DNA of 64,000 nucleotides from BNXB01 sp031556375 (GTDB taxonomy: Bacteria; Bacteroidota; Bacteroidia; Bacteroidales; Azobacteroidaceae). A model generated the notes under the pieces. The model was not told the DNA's origin and ran no database searches. It saw only the letters and a list, made by a program, of their open reading frames with translations. Both the position numbers and the translations under genes were made by a program. Below are positions 26,203-34,909 of this stretch, in pieces. Location of the stretch: contig JAVBTA010000004.1 in NCBI GenBank assembly GCA_031556375.1, positions 66,722 to 130,721 on the forward strand, in the 5' to 3' direction. Numbering within the stretch: the first letter of the stretch is position 1; each line of letters opens with the position of its first letter.

Positions 26203-28215
26203 TTAGTTCGTTTTGCTTTCATCTGCTACAGCATCTTCCCAATTATCCCATTTAGGAGTATTAGGATCATAGCCGTCGTAACCATAATTCTGACTCAATT
26301 TTCCCATATTGTTAGCTGTAATCGCAGCATTAGGGATAGGCCAGTAGTGATTTCGTTTGTTCATGGTATAGTTAGGACTGGCATTACCAGTAGCATTGAT
26401 TTGTATAACGCCTTTATTATACAAACTGTAATGATTAATACGTTGATACCAATAGCTTCCGCCATTTGCATCCGTACCTTCTTGTTTGTCGAAAGTTCCG
26501 AGATTGTAAGTATTACCCCATTCATCAGGTCTACCACTACGGGCAAGACACAATGATACACGTTTCAATTCCACGTTACGCCATTCTTCCCAATACAACT
26601 CACGGGCACGTTCGTTCATAATATCACCGATAGTAACCGTTCCGGTATATAATTCCGTACATTTCGCACGGGTTCTGATCACATTCAAATCATCTTTAAT
26701 AGTCGGGTCATTAGGATTAATGTAGAATTTAGCCTCTGCACGAAGGAGGTATGTTTCTGCCAAACGGTACAGATACCAGTCGGCATTTCCTCCGTTGGTA
26801 GCACCACGATTACCGTCAGAACCACTTATATTTGCTTCGTTCACAGGATCGTCCAGATAAAATTTGTAGTGAGGTACATCATACCAACGACGGATTGTAT
26901 CGCTACACAACAGCTTCCCTTTGTCATCAAAAAGGGTGACAGGTTTTCCAAACTCGGATGAAGCCTTATTATTTACCCGATAATCTTCCATACGTACCCA
27001 GTTACCTACCTCTGAACTATGACGTAAATCGGTTGCATCCATTTTGCCATTTACAGCCCACAAAGTATGAGTAGAAAAATAAGTAGGACGCCAGGTAGCG
27101 ATACCGCGACCAAATGCCCTCATATAGTCATACTTCGCATTATAATCAGCACTATTCCGTCTGATATTCATCAACGCTTGTTTGCCGTCTTTTGTTTGAA
27201 TTCTGCTATCAAATAAGAAAGGATATAAGATACGCATAGTAAGCATTTTTACAAATGATTCCTGATCTGATCCCCGGTTAGGCATACCCATGATCAACTC
27301 TGTATTTGAAGCGAGTAATTTGTTTTCAGCACGGTGCATGTCCCAGATTATATTACGGGTAATCGGCCATGTTTGCGGTTCTCCACCATCGTTGAACGTT
27401 CCGAATTGATTTCCGGTAAGAAGTTTATATCCGGAATTATTAATCAATATGTCTGTTTGTTCTTTGGCCTTTTCATACTCTCCTAATGCTAAGTAACATT
27501 TGGCTAGCAACATACGGCAAGCACCCTTATTTACCATACCTACCAAGCTCATATTTTTTTGATCAGGTACCCATTCTACAGCAAATTCCAGATCCTGCTT
27601 AAGCATCTTCAGAATAGCCTCACGCTCTGTACTCTTGTAATTTTGCTTGGGAACCTCCAGAATTTTGGTAACCAATGGCACATCTCCATACTGGAACACT
27701 AAAGCCATGTACCGGTAAGCACGATGAAAATAAGCCCTCCCTTTGTACTCATTTTTAGTTTTTTCTTCCATACCAGGCACTTGATCCACAAACGAAAGAA
27801 CCGTATTGGCATACATAATACCGTAGTAGGTTTGTTTCCAGAAATACCATATACTGTTCGATCTGTCAAGATTTTGTTCCGAACTATTGTCTGTAGTAGG
27901 AGTAAGCATACCCGAAACATCGCAAAGCATCTGGGTTTTGTCTGTATTGGCAGCTACCATCATTTCTGAGAAAAGATATTCCGTTCCCATAGTAAGCATC
28001 TCGTTGTGGTCTGTCATCCAATACAATTTGAGGGTGCGGTCGCAAATAGCCATCGCTGCTTGCAAACCAGATTCAGTACTAAATGTAGTAGTCGGTTCGT
28101 AAAACGACAGAGGGTCGGGTTTCAAGAAATCTTCCGAACAGCTACTAAGTAAGATTGTACCACCCATTAATAGAGTAAGACAATTACGATTTATTTTATG
28201 AGTTATCTGTTTCAT
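26203..28215 (-). CDS. SusD/RagB-family nutrient-binding lipoprotein (PUL B)
   Basis: A 670-residue outer-membrane lipoprotein with lipobox LLSSC (Cys26) and the SusD helices (YKGRAYFHRAYRYMALVFQYGDVPLV; NERARELYWEEWRNVELKRVSL), closing with NHYWPIPNAAI and LSQNYGYDGYD. It binds the glycan above the paired SusC, whose gene ends 21 bp upstream. Confidence 0.95.
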   Translation of the reverse strand: MKQITHKINRNCLTLLMGGTILLSSCSEDFLKPDPLSFYEPTTTFSTESGLQAAMAICDRTLKLYWMTDHNEMLTMGTEYLFSEMMVAANTDKTQMLCDVSGMLTPTTDNSSEQNLDRSNSIWYFWKQTYYGIMYANTVLSFVDQVPGMEEKTKNEYKGRAYFHRAYRYMALVFQYGDVPLVTKILEVPKQNYKSTEREAILKMLKQDLEFAVEWVPDQKNMSLVGMVNKGACRMLLAKCYLALGEYEKAKEQTDILINNSGYKLLTGNQFGTFNDGGEPQTWPITRNIIWDMHRAENKLLASNTELIMGMPNRGSDQESFVKMLTMRILYPFLFDSRIQTKDGKQALMNIRRNSADYNAKYDYMRAFGRGIATWRPTYFSTHTLWAVNGKMDATDLRHSSEVGNWVRMEDYRVNNKASSEFGKPVTLFDDKGKLLCSDTIRRWYDVPHYKFYLDDPVNEANISGSDGNRGATNGGNADWYLYRLAETYLLRAEAKFYINPNDPTIKDDLNVIRTRAKCTELYTGTVTIGDIMNERARELYWEEWRNVELKRVSLCLARSGRPDEWGNTYNLGTFDKQEGTDANGGSYWYQRINHYSLYNKGVIQINATGNASPNYTMNKRNHYWPIPNAAITANNMGKLSQNYGYDGYDPNTPKWDNWEDAVADESKTN

Positions 28216-28236
28216 TTTTTATATCTTTTTAAGAGG

Positions 28237-31200
28237 TTAAAAAGTCAAATTTAATCCAAGTGTCCAAACACGGGTAGAATATCTACCATCTCCTGCACCT
28301 TCCGGATCTCCATATTCCCAATCTTTTGCCCATGTAGCAACATTACGAACGGTGCCATATACTTTAACGCGTTCTATGTTCCATTTTTTAGTCAAGCGTT
28401 GTGGGATTGAATAGCCCAATGAAATATTATCCAAACGGATAAAGGAACGATCGTATAACATACCTGGACTTTCAGCGCCAACAGGCCCTTTAGCTTCAAT
28501 CCGCGCATATTTGTTAGTAGGATTATCAAGGTTCCAGTATTCCTTTGCGGCTAGATTTTGCAACGCGTAAGACGTACGTCCCCCATCATCATCAAAGTTC
28601 ATATACATAGTCTCTGTACTCTTGTGACCCATATAAGAATAGATATTAAACGAAAATGAGAAGTCTTTCCACAATTCAAATTCGTTCCGCATAGACCACT
28701 GGTAAGGAGCTGCCTTTTGTCCCAGGAATTCTTTATCATTATTATTATAGACCGGAGACGTTGAACCATCAGGATTTACCTTATCATCTGCAGTATAATT
28801 ATTTGCCACTTTGGGATCTCCCGGTCTTTGACCGTATTTTGCAGCTTCCGCCACCTCATCTTTTTGCCAGATTCCCGTAACACGATAAGCCCAGATCGTA
28901 CTAATAGGCTGTCCGATGAACCAACCGTTTGTTATATCATCCATTTCTCTGGTACCAATCACGTTACCATTAACATCCTTAACATCTTCGTACTGATAAT
29001 ATAGATGTTTGATTTCATTCTTATTATACGAAAGGCCGAATGTGGTAGACCATTTAAAATTCGGATTATTGATATTAAGAGTATTTAATGAAATCTCAAT
29101 CCCCCGGTTATCGACCTGTCCCAAATTGGTTGTAATATTATCGAATCCGGTGAAATTCGGTAAACGTTGCTTCATAATCATATCATTGGTACTCATACTG
29201 TAGTATTCAATACTTCCCGAAATACGGTCTCTCAGAAAACCGAAATCAAGTCCGAAGTTCAACGATTTGGTTTTTTCCCATTGCAAGTTCGGGTTTGCCA
29301 TACGATCGGCCATCAAATAACGTAATTGTACCAATTCTCCTGCTGAGTTGATGTAACCCTGCATCTTACCGGCACCTTCATACAAGTTCGAAAGCGCTAC
29401 ATAAGGATTATCCAATGAACGGTTTCCATTTTCGCCATAAGACGCACGCAATTTACCATGACTCATTATATCACTCCACTTAAAGAATTCTTCGTTAACA
29501 AAGGTCCATGCCACTGCGGCAGATGGGAACGTAGCATACGGATTAGACTGACCGAATGCGGAATATCCATCCCTACGAATTGAAGTGGTAAGCATATAGC
29601 GGTTATCATATGAGTAGAATAAACGAGCTAAAAGGGCGTCTGCTGTTTGGTGAGAGTCTGATGATTCGTAAGTGCTACTCTCTTTGGATCCATTTTTGGT
29701 ATTGTGGAATCCTAAGGCATCTGAAGGCAAAATATTGCGAGCCTGAATTTTGTCCATCCAGGACTGACGTTCTTCCGCTTCCTGTACAAGAGTCAGGATC
29801 GTATGATGCTTTTTATTGAAGGTATAATCCCAAGTGATCGTATTATTGAGCGACCAATCGAAACGTTTGGTCTGCTCGCGGTTCACTCCGCGTGTTTTAG
29901 GATCCGACCCCGGCAGTTCAGCCGACATAAAGTAACGGTCATAGAAGAATTGATAACGCGGAGAAGCATTGAATGAGTAAGTAATACCATAAGGCAATGT
30001 TACTTTGGCGTTCAAAATAGTGTTAAAAGTAGTATAACCCTTTTCTAACTCTAAGTACTGTCTCTGGAAATCATAGTTGTATCCCCGTTGACTGTATTCT
30101 TTACTCAAAGGATATTGTACCGGATTGCCATCAGCATCGGCATAATCGGCATAAGGGCTGTTTCGCATTTGATAGTCGTAATCGATACCAAGTTCACCAT
30201 CCGAACGATCCTGGAAGTTGATGTTAGCTCCAACCTGTAACCATTTAGTTATATTGGCATCCACTTTCATATTAGCACGTACAGCTTCGTATGTATCACT
30301 TTTCAGCGTACCTTCATTCTTCAGGTATCCCAATGAAAAATAGTAGTTTGCATTTTCACCGGCGCCACCTATACTTGCATTATAATCCTGATTAAAACCA
30401 GTACGGAATGTTTTATCGGCCCAATCAACAACTTTTCCATTCAGGTAATTTTCGAGAGCGTTTCCCTGGAAACCCATCCGTTTGGCCCAAATGCTAAGAT
30501 CAGATTCTCCTGGTTCGTTAGTGGTATATGCCCGCCAAACGTCAAGAGCAAGATCTGACGATAATTGGTCTGGACGCATATAATATCCGGTTGGGACTGT
30601 TAGTTTGCCTGTTTTTGCATCTCTCGTTTGATATGCCTCATAAGCGCCTGTTTCAGGATTCACTCCATAAGTGTTTTTCGTATACCAGTCCTCTCGGTGA
30701 TTTAAGTAAGCATCCGGAGTGAAACGATCCCGGTATTGAGACAATTGTGTCAAACCAAAATTGGTGGTAACGTTAATAATCGGCTTTCCTTTATTACCTT
30801 TTTTAGTTGTAATAATAATTACCCCACTGGCAGCCTTTGCCCCGTACACAGCTGCAGCTGAAGCATCTTTAAGAATGTCAATCTGCGCAATGTCATCCGG
30901 ATTGATTTCCGAAAGTTCTCCGTAAAAATTCATTCCGTCAAGGATAAGCAATGGGTTGTTGTGTCCTCCATCGGTATATACCGAACGTTGTCCACGCAAT
31001 TCCATATCACCACCTCCTTTAGCTGAAGGGTTGTAACCAACATTCAAACCCGGAGTTCCCCGCAAAATATCCTGAACAGTTTTAGGATTTTCACTTGCGA
31101 TATTATCGGGACGAATTTGAGTAACAGAACCGGTAAGGTCTTTTTTCTTCATCACACCATAACCTACTACCACTACCTCATCCAGCATTCTGGAATCTTC

Positions 31201-31803
31201 CACGAGTTTAATTGCAAATTCCGTTTTATTTCCTGTTTCAACGATTTGAGTAACATATCCAATATAGCTAACCTGTATTTTTGCATTATTACTCACTTCC
31301 AGAGAGAAATTACCATCAATATCCGTGATAGTTTTCACTGTAGATCCGACTTCTCCAACCGAAGCTCCGATAGCCGCTTCATTATCTGCATCCAATATAT
31401 TTCCGGTTATTTTCCGTTTACCGCCTGTTTTTGCCTCAGTTGCTGCCGGTTTATATACAGAGATGCGCTTGCCATTCACTTCATATTTGATGTCCTTTCC
31501 GGCAAACAACATACTTAATATCTCTTCAATGGTCTTGTTTTCGGCATTGATAGATACTGTTTCATTAATATTCACATCATTGTTGCGCACAAGGAATGAA
31601 TATCCTGTTTTCGATTCGATCTCTTTAAAGACCTCTCCTAGCGAAGCATCTTTTCGTTGCACGGAAATCTTTGCATCTTGTGCTAGTGCCGGAACTACGA
31701 GAAATAACGAAAAGAATAAGGTTAGGAAGAACGAGCGGGCAATAATACCAACTCCTGAATGATGTTTTTTAAGAATCATTCCATTAAACTGATTGTTTTT
31801 CAT
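28237..31803 (-). CDS. SusC/RagA-family TonB-dependent transporter with STN domain (PUL B)
   Basis: A 1188-residue outer-membrane transporter. It has a signal peptide (FLTLFFSLFLVVPALA), an STN domain (about 47-115, ISVQRKDASLGEVFKEIESK), a regulatory beta-sandwich (about 130-205), the linker DEVVVVGYGVMKK, the plug with the SusC signature ILKDASAAAVYGAKAASGVI, and a barrel ending LGLNLTF. The STN domain implies control through the adjacent FecR and sigma factor. Confidence 0.97.
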   Translation of the reverse strand: MKNNQFNGMILKKHHSGVGIIARSFFLTLFFSLFLVVPALAQDAKISVQRKDASLGEVFKEIESKTGYSFLVRNNDVNINETVSINAENKTIEEILSMLFAGKDIKYEVNGKRISVYKPAATEAKTGGKRKITGNILDADNEAAIGASVGEVGSTVKTITDIDGNFSLEVSNNAKIQVSYIGYVTQIVETGNKTEFAIKLVEDSRMLDEVVVVGYGVMKKKDLTGSVTQIRPDNIASENPKTVQDILRGTPGLNVGYNPSAKGGGDMELRGQRSVYTDGGHNNPLLILDGMNFYGELSEINPDDIAQIDILKDASAAAVYGAKAASGVIIITTKKGNKGKPIINVTTNFGLTQLSQYRDRFTPDAYLNHREDWYTKNTYGVNPETGAYEAYQTRDAKTGKLTVPTGYYMRPDQLSSDLALDVWRAYTTNEPGESDLSIWAKRMGFQGNALENYLNGKVVDWADKTFRTGFNQDYNASIGGAGENANYYFSLGYLKNEGTLKSDTYEAVRANMKVDANITKWLQVGANINFQDRSDGELGIDYDYQMRNSPYADYADADGNPVQYPLSKEYSQRGYNYDFQRQYLELEKGYTTFNTILNAKVTLPYGITYSFNASPRYQFFYDRYFMSAELPGSDPKTRGVNREQTKRFDWSLNNTITWDYTFNKKHHTILTLVQEAEERQSWMDKIQARNILPSDALGFHNTKNGSKESSTYESSDSHQTADALLARLFYSYDNRYMLTTSIRRDGYSAFGQSNPYATFPSAAVAWTFVNEEFFKWSDIMSHGKLRASYGENGNRSLDNPYVALSNLYEGAGKMQGYINSAGELVQLRYLMADRMANPNLQWEKTKSLNFGLDFGFLRDRISGSIEYYSMSTNDMIMKQRLPNFTGFDNITTNLGQVDNRGIEISLNTLNINNPNFKWSTTFGLSYNKNEIKHLYYQYEDVKDVNGNVIGTREMDDITNGWFIGQPISTIWAYRVTGIWQKDEVAEAAKYGQRPGDPKVANNYTADDKVNPDGSTSPVYNNNDKEFLGQKAAPYQWSMRNEFELWKDFSFSFNIYSYMGHKSTETMYMNFDDDGGRTSYALQNLAAKEYWNLDNPTNKYARIEAKGPVGAESPGMLYDRSFIRLDNISLGYSIPQRLTKKWNIERVKVYGTVRNVATWAKDWEYGDPEGAGDGRYSTRVWTLGLNLTF

Positions 31804-31811
31804 ACATTTAA
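31803..31811 (+). promoter_or_regulatory. Near-consensus antisense -7 box (TACATTTAA) at the susC start of PUL B
   Basis: One mismatch from TAnnTTTG on the plus strand, again across the susC start codon and preceded by a TTGTTTTT stretch as in PUL A. Its interest comes from the plus-strand terminator about 60 bp downstream. Confidence 0.35.
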
Positions 31812-31816
31812 TATTA

Positions 31817-31900
31817 AGATTAAAAGATAAAAAGATTGATTAATAAATAATTTAAATCTAAATTCGGAAAACATTCAGCAATATTTTCCTCCGGTTTTTT
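31817..31900 (+). ncRNA. Possible cis-antisense small RNA opposite the susC leader (PUL B)
   Basis: It would run from the near-consensus -7 box at 31803 to the hairpin and T6 tract at 31865-31900, about 85 nt, in the same position and size as the PUL A candidate. The promoter match and hairpin are both weaker, so this rests partly on the parallel. Confidence 0.4.
31865..31900 (+). terminator. Plus-strand terminator-like hairpin in the susC-fecR gap of PUL B
   Basis: GGAAAA (31866-31871) pairs with TTTTCC (31884-31889), with weak AT/AT pairing inside and CGG/CCG pairing outside across a small bulge; TTTTTT follows at 31895-31900. All flanking genes are on the minus strand. Confidence 0.55.
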
Positions 31901-31950
31901 AATTGGCGTTCTCATTCGTCGTTTTTTTCATTTTGTTAGTTAATAAACAT

Positions 31951-32961
31951 TTATCTATCTGTAATATTGATCGTGTCGTTTTTTTGTGTCCACTTGTATT
32001 TTTTATCCACATCGATATAATCAAGAATTTCATCTATAGAAAACTTCGTACTGATACTTCCTGAGAATATTTCATTTTTCATCTTTTCGGTTTTAATGTT
32101 AATTTTAACATTATATTTCTTCTCAAACTCGCTGATAACATCCAATAGGGGTATATTGACAAAACTGATTCTTCCGGTTATCCACCGGATAGCAAGAGAC
32201 GCATTTGTTTTACTACTCCACATCTTCTTGGTTTTCCGATTGTAGACAAGACGTTCATTGGGGGACAAAACTATATTTCCATTAGTTTCGGAGTCAGAAT
32301 ATACATTCAGGCTTCCTGTCATCAGATTCACCTCAATTTCAGGGTCTTCCTGATAAGCACGAACATCAAACTCAGTTCCGAGAACCTTCGCGTTCAACTC
32401 TTGGGCATGTACGATGAACGGCCTCTCCTCATCTCTTTTTACTTCAAAATAACCTTCGCCACTCAAGTGAACCTCTCGAGTCTTCCGATTGGCGTAAGAC
32501 ACGTCATATTTCAAAATAGAACCCGAATTAAGGAAAACCACGGAACCATCCGGAAGAATTACTTTTGTTTGAGAACCGGGCGGAACCTCCATCTCTACCA
32601 ATTGTGAATCCTGGTTGGAAATAGACATATATTTATGCATATAATATATCGCAACCGAAGATGTGATAATCAATACTATAATAGCAGCTACCCGCCGGAA
32701 AGTCTGAAAGAATTTCTTTGAAGTTTTAAGAGGGGTATTAAATCCGAGGGCTTTCGACAACCGTAAATAATTACTTCGTTTTTCCCTTTCGAATCGAGGA
32801 ATGAAAGATTGAGCATGCGATTTTACCATTTCTTCATAACGCTCTCTATATGAAGCATCTGATTTCAGGAGAACCGATAGCCGTTCCATCTCTTCATGAG
32901 ACAGAGTATTAGAAAGGTAACCAATAAGCAGGTAGTCAAATTCTTGTAGCTTTTCTTCCAT
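31951..32961 (-). CDS. FecR-family anti-sigma factor (PUL B)
   Basis: A 336-residue inner-membrane protein: cytoplasmic sigma-binding N-terminus (residues 1-80), transmembrane helix (VAAIIVLIITSSVAIYYMH, about 91-109), periplasmic FecR domain (TKVILPDGSVVFLNSGSILKYD; GEGYFEVKRDEERPF) and C-terminal STN-like segment. It lies downstream of the sigma gene (135 bp) and upstream of susC on the same strand. Confidence 0.95.
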   Translation of the reverse strand: MEEKLQEFDYLLIGYLSNTLSHEEMERLSVLLKSDASYRERYEEMVKSHAQSFIPRFEREKRSNYLRLSKALGFNTPLKTSKKFFQTFRRVAAIIVLIITSSVAIYYMHKYMSISNQDSQLVEMEVPPGSQTKVILPDGSVVFLNSGSILKYDVSYANRKTREVHLSGEGYFEVKRDEERPFIVHAQELNAKVLGTEFDVRAYQEDPEIEVNLMTGSLNVYSDSETNGNIVLSPNERLVYNRKTKKMWSSKTNASLAIRWITGRISFVNIPLLDVISEFEKKYNVKINIKTEKMKNEIFSGSISTKFSIDEILDYIDVDKKYKWTQKNDTINITDR

Positions 32962-33096
32962 GTACTATACTTGTTTATTATAGATACACTTCTCGAAAGA
33001 AAAGCATTTAGACAAAAATGACTTTTTTTAATAAAATTTAAATTTATTTCAGAAAAAGGATGAAAATATTCTCAAATATAACTAGCTATCAGCGAC

Positions 33097-33732
33097 TTAG
33101 TGTTTAAATAAATAAAACAACAAAATTCCAGCAAGAGGTCCTAGTTTAAGTTTTATTTTATCCAATGCGTTCTTAATCTGTACACGCACAGTATTTACGG
33201 AAATGCCAAGTTCTTCGGCAATTTCTGCAGGAGATTTTCCCGAGTACAGATATTTTTCAAAAATAACCCGACATTTATCAGGCAAATCATTAACAGCAGC
33301 CTCCAATTGCCGTTGCAGATCCTCAAATTCAAGAACTTGCATCGGATTATTATCGTTCCGGCAAAACTCTTCCTGATATTCCAGTAGTTCTTTTCTATAT
33401 TCGTCAACAACCTGATCACGCACACGACGGGAGCGCAAATAATTCAGGCATCCATTCTGGACACTCCTCAGGAGATAGGCATGAATCGGGAAGGTAAGCA
33501 CTCCTCTCTTATACCAAACCTGGAGAAACACATCATTGACAATCTCTTGTGCTTCATCCGGGTTAAAGATATACTTAGTAGCACACATACACAAATAAGT
33601 AAAGTAGGTATCGTATAAACCGGCAAATGCTTTTTCATCGCCTTTATTTATACCTTTAACTACTGACTCATCTATCTGCATAACGCGCATATTGTTATTT
33701 CCAGTCTGTAATTTATTTTGGGAAAACATCAC
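33097..33732 (-). CDS. RNA polymerase ECF sigma-70 factor (PUL B)
   Basis: A 211-residue sigma factor with region 2 (AFAGLYDTYFTYLCMCATKY, DEAQEIVNDVFLQVWYKR) and region 4 (LPDKCRVIFEKYLYSGKSPAEIAEELGISVNTVRVQIKNALDKIK). It ends in a hydrophobic tail (LAGILLFYLFKH). Met1-Met2 are both possible starts, and Met15 is a plausible later one. Unlike PUL A, sigma, fecR and susCD run in the same direction. Confidence 0.94.
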   Translation of the reverse strand: MMFSQNKLQTGNNNMRVMQIDESVVKGINKGDEKAFAGLYDTYFTYLCMCATKYIFNPDEAQEIVNDVFLQVWYKRGVLTFPIHAYLLRSVQNGCLNYLRSRRVRDQVVDEYRKELLEYQEEFCRNDNNPMQVLEFEDLQRQLEAAVNDLPDKCRVIFEKYLYSGKSPAEIAEELGISVNTVRVQIKNALDKIKLKLGPLAGILLFYLFKH

Positions 33733-33754
33733 TTACCGAATACTCAGCAGGTGA

Positions 33755-33960
33755 TTGTTCTACTCAGAATATTACTATACAGGTTGCAAATATATTAAAT
33801 TTTCTTTCCTATATAAAATATATAACCATAGAATGTCACCTTTCACTCTGTCTGAAAGATTCAATCGCTGGGCATTTTGATTAAGAATATTGATAATTCC
33901 GGGGAAAAGATCTAATCCGGTAATCTGTCCGGGAGCATATTGTTCTAAAGTCATGGTTTT
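33755..33960 (-). pseudogene. Remnant of a class I SAM-dependent methyltransferase
   Basis: On the minus strand from about 33960 the frame reads EKTMTLEQYAPGQITGLDLF, continues with PGIINILNQNAQRLNLSDRV and then KGD, before the sequence becomes AT-rich non-coding and stops at 33755. This matches the motif I/post-I region of Bacteroidales methyltransferases (usually QTMTLA...GQITGLDLFPGFI.....NA..LNL.DRVKG). The GxGxG loop upstream is lost and an in-frame stop precedes the fragment, so the gene is dead. An ATG at 33954 gives a nominal 65-codon ORF that I do not regard as functional. Confidence 0.7.
33786..33794 (-). promoter_or_regulatory. Promoter -7 box (TATATTTGC) of the PUL B sigma gene
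   Basis: An exact TAnnTTTGC on the minus strand, about 54 bp before the ATG. It lies within the decayed methyltransferase fragment. Confidence 0.65.
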
Positions 33961-34004
33961 TTCTGATTCCTACGACTTTATTCTCTTTATTTATGGTAAG
34001 TAGT

Positions 34005-34601
34005 TTATTTCAACATCGGACTTCCTACGGGTACTATCGTTTTTCCAAAAAAGCTATTCAGATACTTCGCCGCCAGTACATAAAATGTAAGTATAGATAT
34101 CGCAAGTTCCGAAAAAGCAGCGACATCATGCCATACATGACCACATCCAAATGAATCCAAAGCCAGTCCCAGAAATAAGATTACGATTAATAGTAAAAGG
34201 AAGAACATCGCTTTCGACATTTTAAGCCCGGATATAGTCAGAACAATTGTGAGTATCATATATCCTATAAAAACAAATCCTAATTGTTTCACATCCACTG
34301 CCTGAGCCAACGTATCACCAAAGCATCCCAGTTTGATTAACCAACTCATAGCCATGCCAACCCAAAATAATCCATAAGCGCTAAAGGCTGTAGCTCCAAA
34401 TAAATTATTATGCTTAAAATCAAACATTGAAGCTATAATTTGCGCAAGACCACCCAAAAAGATAGCCCATGGCAAGACAAAAGACAAGCCTGATGTTAAT
34501 TCTAGTTTCTGAGATGAAGCAACCAGTGTTACAATTGCTAAGCCGAATAATCCTAATACGGTTGGGTCTGCAACCTCAATTTTTACGTTTTTTGTTTCCA
34601 T
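34005..34601 (-). CDS. Acetate/succinate uptake transporter family (GPR1/FUN34/YaaH, SatP-like)
   Basis: A 198-residue inner-membrane protein with six predicted helices (VLGLFGLAIVTLVASS, FVLPWAIFLGGLAQIIASMF, ATAFSAYGLFWVGMAMSWLI, FVFIGYMILTIVLTISGL, AMFFLLLLIVILFLGLAL, FSELAISILTFYVLAA). The opening ADPTVLGLFGLA fits the AceTr family, whose NP[AG]P-type motif appears here as ADPT. Family members import acetate or succinate. I start it at the ATG at 34601; the TTG 33 bp earlier falls inside the promoter -7 box and cannot be the start. Confidence 0.88.
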   Translation of the reverse strand: METKNVKIEVADPTVLGLFGLAIVTLVASSQKLELTSGLSFVLPWAIFLGGLAQIIASMFDFKHNNLFGATAFSAYGLFWVGMAMSWLIKLGCFGDTLAQAVDVKQLGFVFIGYMILTIVLTISGLKMSKAMFFLLLLIVILFLGLALDSFGCGHVWHDVAAFSELAISILTFYVLAAKYLNSFFGKTIVPVGSPMLK

Positions 34602-34630
34602 TACAATTTTTTGTTTTTCAATTTGAAGGC

Positions 34631-34639
34631 GCAAAGGTA
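34631..34639 (-). promoter_or_regulatory. Promoter -7 box (TACCTTTGC) of the acetate-transporter gene
   Basis: An exact TAnnTTTGC on the minus strand, about 30 bp before the ATG at 34601; it fixes the start choice. Confidence 0.65.
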
Positions 34640-34909
34640 ATAAATATACGATTTCGGCAATACCTTTGACTATCTTGAAAAATTAACTTGTCCACACTTC
34701 TTTCCTGTATATTATTTTTCACGTATCATTATGAGATATTATACAATTCATTCTTTTCTTCTAAAGAATTTCCTTTCGTTTTTCCCTTACCTGAAGAAAA
34801 AAGGAATGAGAGAAAAAGTAAAAGAATAATATGCTTCATAAGGCTGTCCGATAAATAAATTATTTCTGATTTAAACACTTCTCAATAATATCTGTCATAT
34901 CCAAATCTA
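34640..34909. other. Intergenic stretch with no supported gene
   Basis: Apart from the transporter promoter, this gap holds only a 36-codon minus-strand ORF (34729-34839) that opens like a signal peptide (MKHIILLLFLSFLFSSGKGK) and then ends. A tiny lipoprotein-like remnant is possible; I see no promoter or relatives. Confidence 0.3.

Noticed and set aside
34729..34839. 36-codon ORF with a signal-peptide-like start
   Set aside because: No promoter, no recognisable mature part and no relatives known; mentioned only in the intergenic entry.
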